Assembly (NCBI GenBank): GCA_028583405.1 | Contig: CM053249.1 | Location: 39,027,259 to 39,091,258 of the forward strand | Length of the DNA: 64,000 nt | Origin: Pogonophryne albipinna | Lineage: Eukaryota; Chordata; Actinopteri; Perciformes; Artedidraconidae | Direction of reading: 5' to 3' | Shown here: positions 60,007 to 64,000 of the stretch, piece by piece | Numbering within the stretch: position 1 is the first letter of the stretch | Layout of the letters: each line of letters begins with the position of its first letter | Translations under genes and position numbers: made by a program | The notes under the pieces: generated by a model | Database searches by the model: none | Seen by the model: only the letters and a program-made list of their open reading frames with translations | What the model was told of the DNA's origin: nothing

Positions 60007-60371
60007 CCGCATCTGTAGCCTGTTATTGTCTCATTATACCGCACTGTGAATGAATCAAAGTAAATATATAAGTGGTCATGAACTCATCTGTCCATCAGAC
60101 AGAGGGCTGCTGTGCCTCCTGTCATCATTAATGGACGTCTCTTTAAAATGACCTCTCAGAGGAGAGGAGTTCTCATTTCTCTAACCGCCTGCTGCTTCCC
60201 CTCCTCTCTCCTCGGTTCCCCTCCTCGGCTCGCATCTCCTGTGGGCGGGACTAAGTCTCGAGGATAGGAGTCGAGGAGGGGAGTCGAGGAGGGGAGTTAG
60301 AGAAATGAGAAAGGGCCCCGGTGTGTCCTGATTTGTATTCAATTCAGTATTTTGTTTGTATTTACAGGGAA

Positions 60372-60561
60372 CAGCAGAGGTCGAAGTGCAACAGGCTCGT
60401 GATGCACAGCATGAAGTTATACGTTGCCCACGAGCCAGATGCAGTTGGAATAACCATCAAGTAATAACCATGTGTCTCCATGTATGTTAATGTGTTGTGC
60501 TTTTAAACAAACTTGTTACAGTTTTATGAAAACTGTTTTTAAATAATCAAATTTTAATAAA
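60372..60561 (+). other. Candidate terminal exon and 3' untranslated region
   Basis: TTTGTATTTACAG is a good acceptor ending at 60,371. In the phase set by the exon at 56,938 the frame stops after about 11 residues. An AATAAA lies near 60,557. It is 50 bp right of the nested transposon block, so the block would be intronic. Weak, but the order acceptor, stop, polyA is right. Confidence 0.25.
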
Positions 60562-60753
60562 ATGTATTAACATGTCCATAATGTTCCCTTTTTTAATTTA
60601 TTTGTTTAATCTGCAATGTTTCAATGCTATCAAATAATTAAAGGGTTGGATTGAAATCAGGAAGAGTTTGTCATATAGGTTCTGGCAACTCAATTGTGTT
60701 TTATAATTTACTTTATTTATTCTTGTCTTCTTAGCAGATTGTTATTTGCAATA

Positions 60754-61373
60754 GCCGCGTTCACACCGGAGTACTTTTCCCACAATAGTTCACCAAAACT
60801 ACGATATATTTGCGTTCACACCAAAAAGCCCCAGGAACTAAATTAGTTCATGAGAACCTTTTTACCCCCTTTTCAGTCCCTGCTAGAGAGCAGGTACTTT
60901 CGTGGGAGAAAAAGGTTCCTATGTCTGATTGGCTGGGCGGATTGCAAACCACGCCCCGTAAAACTCCCAAAAAGTTTTGTGAAGCCGCCATTTTATTATC
61001 CTCGCATTGCATTATTATCATTAGCATTAGCCCAGCGTAGAAACGCAGAGAGACTAATTTATGACAACACAAAAGAAAACATGGGAGCGGTGGAGATGAG
61101 GAGGTGTCGGCGTTCTGGCGATTTACTCGGAAGGCTTCAGTAGAAGCCAGTCCCTAACTCCAGGGACTTCGGGTGGCAGTAGACGCCGTGAAGTTGTTTG
61201 CGGCCTGCCAGTAAACCCAAAGCAGAAGACGAAGAAGTGACGTCAGCGGCTTCATTTGCCTAATCCTTCCTCAGGGAACTTATTCCGGTGTGAACGCGAT
61301 CTGTACTTAGTCCATGAGAACTAAAGAGTTCTGATGAACTAAAGTGGGAAAAGTACTGCGGTGTGAACGCGCC
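60754..61373. mobile_element. MITE, 620 bp
   Basis: The left end (GCCGCGTTCACACCGGAGTA then CTTTTCCCAC) is inverted at the right at all but two or three positions. A second inner repeat (GTTCACACC, GTTCATGAGAAC) mirrors it. The TA-rich flanks (ATA and TAT) leave the duplication length open; a PIF/Harbinger or Tc1-type origin is possible. Open frames inside are not convincing. Confidence 0.8.
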
Positions 61374-61653
61374 TATTGGTTACACTTAATATCTGGGCTT
61401 TTAATTGGAGGCTCAACTCATCTTTTCACATGCAGAAAAAATCACATTAGTGAGTTTACCCAACTCCTAAAATTGCTTGGAAAAAGTTTTAGCAAAGTAA
61501 CACGTTCTTGAGTAGAGGAAAACTAAAACAAGTACGTTTCACCAACTCAAAAAATGCAAAAGTTAACTAAACTCTTAAAATTGCTTGGAAACTGTTGACA
61601 TATTATTTGTAATTTTTACCAAAGCAACAGTTTTTACAGTGTAGTAGTATGGT
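61374..61653. other. No gene recognised
   Basis: Two related pieces with CTCCTAAAATTGCTTGGAAA (about 61,463) and CTCTTAAAATTGCTTGGAAA (about 61,569) form a short local duplication. Confidence 0.5.
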
Positions 61654-61660
61654 TAGGCCT

Positions 61661-62057
61661 GTCGCGATCAGAGGTCGCGTTAACCGAATATTTTCCGTCT
61701 ATGACCGATTCTTTTTTAACAATGACGGAAAAATCTGAAAGCAGTCCATCATTTTGACAGATTAGAATAAACTCGGAACAGCGCCAAAGTTTCCCCGCAG
61801 CGAGGCTCCGGTGTTAAGCATGCAAGGAAATGATACCATTTCTAAACCTAACTTTGCCGTACAAATCATTGAAACGTCTGTGAGTTTTGGCTTTACGCTG
61901 TGCGCACTCCCGCGAGGTGCAGTGGGCATGCATAACACCGCGCTAACAGTTCACGAGCGTGCGCCCCGCCCCCCGTTGACAGTTCATGGAAATGTTACGA
62001 TCCTGTCCGTCAAAATGACGGGCAGTGAAAAAGTCTAGCGCAACCTCTGGTCGCGAT
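61661..62057. mobile_element. hAT MITE, 381 bp, with perfect 8-bp duplication
   Basis: Element 61,669-62,049 has ends CAGAGGTCGCG and CGCAACCTCTG (one change) flanked by GTCGCGAT on both sides (61,661-61,668 and 62,050-62,057). Interior inverted pieces (TTTTGACAG, GTCAAAATGACGG) are seen. Non-coding. Confidence 0.9.
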
Positions 62058-62344
62058 AATCGATAAATTGACTTATCGTACGATAAATACAAATGGACTC
62101 GATAAATTGCCGTTTACATAAGGATGTGACCAGCATTTTAGCTAGGAGCGCTGTGGCTGCCAGGCGCGCTGTGGCTGCAGGCCACGTGCGCTGTGAGGGG
62201 CGGGGCTGACACACAGCCAGGTCAGGACACTCCGCGTGCACGTGCAGCAGTGTAGCAGCCAAATTAATAATATAGCGACAAGCGGGAGAAAACGTGTGAC
62301 TTACTCGCGGGGAATTTAAAGTGAAATGGAATTGGTTACAAAAC

Positions 62345-63577
62345 CTAACTACTAGGGGTGTAACGGTACACGTACCCGTACCGAAATTATTCGGTAGGGG
62401 CCCTTCGGTTGTAGGTAAGTGTACCGAACGAATATAACGTTAAACGTAAAAAATTGAGAACGTGAACAACTTCTTGGAAGTAATCTCAGGTGCTGCGTCG
62501 CAGCATTCAGAGTAATTTGCTCACATTGTGTTCAACGCGTCATAGAGCGAGCAAGTCATTTCATTGGACGAGTGGCATGCTATGAGAGCTGGTCAGAGGG
62601 ATGCGTTCAAATGTAGTCAGTAATTTGAGGAACTGTCGAAATGGCGAACGCAGATAAAGTTGAGCTCGAAAATCCTCCAGCATCATTGAAGTCTCCGGTT
62701 TAGGAACATTTTGGTTTTGCAGTTACGTACAAGGATGACGGACAAAGACAGGTGGACCGAACCAAAGCTGTTTGTCGGCATTGTTCAACTAACATTGGTT
62801 ACGCGGCTGGCAATACATCAAACTTGCACACTCATTTGAAAAGGCATCACCCGAACGTGAATATCACCGGTACCAAAAGACTGAAGTGCAAACCCAACTC
62901 CCGCTAGCATTTAAGCCTCCACCACTCGCAGAAAGTTCAGACCGAGCCAAAGCTATTACAAACGCCAAATATCCTTATGTTGCCATGTTCGCAAAGCGCT
63001 ACCTGTCTGTATCTGCTACTACCTCTATCCTTAGAGAGGGTGTTCTCCACAGCAGGAGACATTGTTAGTGCCAGCAGATCTGCCCTTTCGGCAAGCAATG
63101 TGGACAAGTTCATCTTTCTTTAAAAAAACATGACAAGCAAGTCCTAATGTCAAACTGGCTGCTTAGGTACTAGTACAGTACAGTTCAAATACAGATTATT
63201 TCAGTTAATCGAAAAGCTGCACCTTAATGTTTATTTTATTATATTTTGTATTTATTTGAGTGAATATTCATAGTTTAATAATAATTAAAAACCCAAAACT
63301 AACAGTTTTTGTTTTGTGAGTACTAGTACAGTAAAGTTCAAATACAGATTATTTCAGTTCATCGAAATGCTGCACCTTAATGTTTATTTTATTATATTTT
63401 GTATGTATTTGAGTGAATACATTATTCACAGTTTAATAATAATAAAAAAAAAATATGTTATGTTTTGTGATAATTTGTTCTGCTGTACCGAAAACGTACC
63501 GAACCGAACCGTGACCTAAAAACCGAGGTACGTACCGAACCGAAATGTTTGTGAACCGTTACACCCCTACTAACTAC
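62345..63577 (+). mobile_element. hAT internal-deletion derivative, 1,217 bp
   Basis: Element 62,353-63,569 begins TAGGGGTGTAACGGTACA and ends with the inverse (TGTGAACCGTTACACCCCTA). It is flanked by the perfect 8-bp duplication CTAACTAC (62,345-62,352 and 63,570-63,577). It keeps the first and last parts of a transposase gene fused together. A tandem duplication of about 160 bp lies at 63,170-63,460 (TAGTACAGTA, TTCAAATACAGATTATTTCA). Confidence 0.93.
62641..63118 (+). pseudogene. hAT transposase remnant: BED finger joined to dimerisation tail
   Basis: From the ATG at 62,641 (MANADKVELENPPASLKSPV) a stop precedes EHFGFAVTYKDDGQRQVDRT. The BED-type finger CRHC...HLKRHH follows at about 62,773-62,850. 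The frame goes on to FKPPPLAESSDRAKAIT and then directly to the C-terminal hAT dimerisation motif KYPYVAMFAKRYLSVSATT (about 62,965-63,025). After a frameshift it ends with FSTAGDIVSASRSALSASNV then DKFIFL. The whole RNase H-like catalytic core is deleted. It lacks activity but keeps both ends, typical of a non-autonomous derivative mobilised in trans. Confidence 0.88.
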
Positions 63578-63589
63578 ACATCTCGATTC

Positions 63590-63939
63590 TCCGGTGTGGC
63601 AGTATTTTGGATTCAAGCCAAATCAACGAGGCGAACCTACAGACTTGAATGAGCCGGGCGGTGTGTCGCATTTGTTTAAAAAAGGTAGCGACAAAAGCAG
63701 GCAATACCACACATTTTAAACTACACCTAAAACACAACCACCCCATTCTGTTTTCCCAGCTGGTAGAAAACACGGCAGCTGGAGAGCCCCCACCTTCCCG
63801 ACAGTTTACAATCAAAGATGCATTTGCCCGACAATGCAAACATGTTGGTGTTCCTTGCTCGAAAACTTTGAAAAACAGATTTGGATATGGCCTGTTGAGG
63901 CATCTGGGTCTTTGTATGGACAGTGGACTGTACACGTGA
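63590..63939 (+). pseudogene. BED zinc-finger remnant of outer hAT
   Basis: The first frame reads VWQYFGFKPNQRGEPTDLNE, then shifts near 63,650 to AVCRICLKKVATKAGNTTHF with HLKHNH. Together these supply the aromatic residues, the Cys pair and the His pair of a BED finger. Then come HPILFSQLVENTAAGEPPPS and RQFTIKDAFARQCK. It ends at 63,939 without the catalytic domain. The hAT derivative at 62,353 is inserted a few codons upstream. Confidence 0.82.
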
Positions 63940-64000
63940 CTGTTGTTTTAAGGAGGGTTTGCTTGTGAGACACTGTATGCTCATATTTATTTATTTATTT

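Larger units (their letters stand above)
57444..60318. mobile_element. Outer inverted-repeat element of a three-level nest
   Basis: Left end GGGCCCTTTCTCATTTC with CCTCCTCGACTCCTCGACTC is inverted at the right (GAGTCGAGGAGGGGAGTTAG then AGAAATGAGAAAGGGCCC). The interior holds a hAT at 57,646-59,358. Removing it leaves about 1.15 kb with no coding sequence. I could not define the target duplication. Confidence 0.75.
61654..64000 (+). mobile_element. hAT element running off the window, carrying two hAT insertions
   Basis: Starts TAGGCCTGTCGCGATAATCG once the 381-bp insertion at 61,669 is removed, followed by ATAAATTGACTTATCG and GATAAAT words typical of the sub-terminal region of a hAT family with TAGG ends. 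A BED zinc-finger remnant follows at 63,590-63,939, after a second insertion (62,353-63,569). The right end is not in the window. Confidence 0.7.

Noticed and set aside
63570..63935. Minus-strand 121-residue frame
   Set aside because: Antisense shadow of the BED zinc-finger remnant.

Overview
This window looks like nuclear DNA from a teleost fish. The evidence is long (CA)n/(GT)n tracts, L2-type LINE fragments with teleost-style 3' tails, a DIRS retrotransposon, and many hAT, TTAA-target and fold-back DNA transposons. I find no host protein-coding gene that I can support with confidence. Nearly everything recognisable is mobile or repetitive DNA, often nested and usually broken. All family names come from recognising motifs by eye; no database search was run. 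LAYOUT. 1-11.5 kb is intergenic or intronic DNA with a TACTT-rich hAT-like repeat holding a TTAA element, a broken L2 reverse-transcriptase fragment (5.36-6.17 kb), three large dinucleotide arrays and a small inverted-repeat element. 11,492-17,288 is a decayed DIRS retrotransposon on the minus strand, with inverted terminal repeats and gag, RT, RNase H and tyrosine-recombinase remnants plus an internal duplication. 17,473-17,988 is a solo LTR with a 5-bp target duplication. 19.9-21.8 kb holds a tandemly doubled DNA element and a 33-bp minisatellite. 27,053-29,560 is a fold-back element containing another inverted repeat. THE CENTRE. 30,514-46,331 is a nested stack. An element with minisatellite-bearing inverted ends encloses a hAT element (31,613-45,631, 8-bp duplication). 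That encloses a TTAA element (32,212-34,236), an L2 LINE (about 34,345-42,625) and a 1.16-kb hAT. The L2 is itself split by a 6,939-bp element (35,332-42,270) with an 8-bp target duplication and very long inverted ends. That innermost element is the most unusual object here. It has 600-850 bp terminal inverted repeats built from iterated subrepeats, a strong hairpin, 22 units of a roughly 173-bp satellite in a higher-order pattern, and one compact minus-strand gene for an unrecognised 221-residue protein. THE RIGHT SIDE. 50-56 kb has two related LTR-like copies around a 2-kb palindrome. 57,444-60,318 is a three-deep nest lying between two weak candidate exons (56,938-57,001 and from 60,372). 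60,754-61,373 is a MITE. 61,654 to the end is a hAT element carrying two other hAT insertions. RELATIONSHIPS. The elements do not form a pathway. They record successive insertions whose order can be read from nesting and target duplications.
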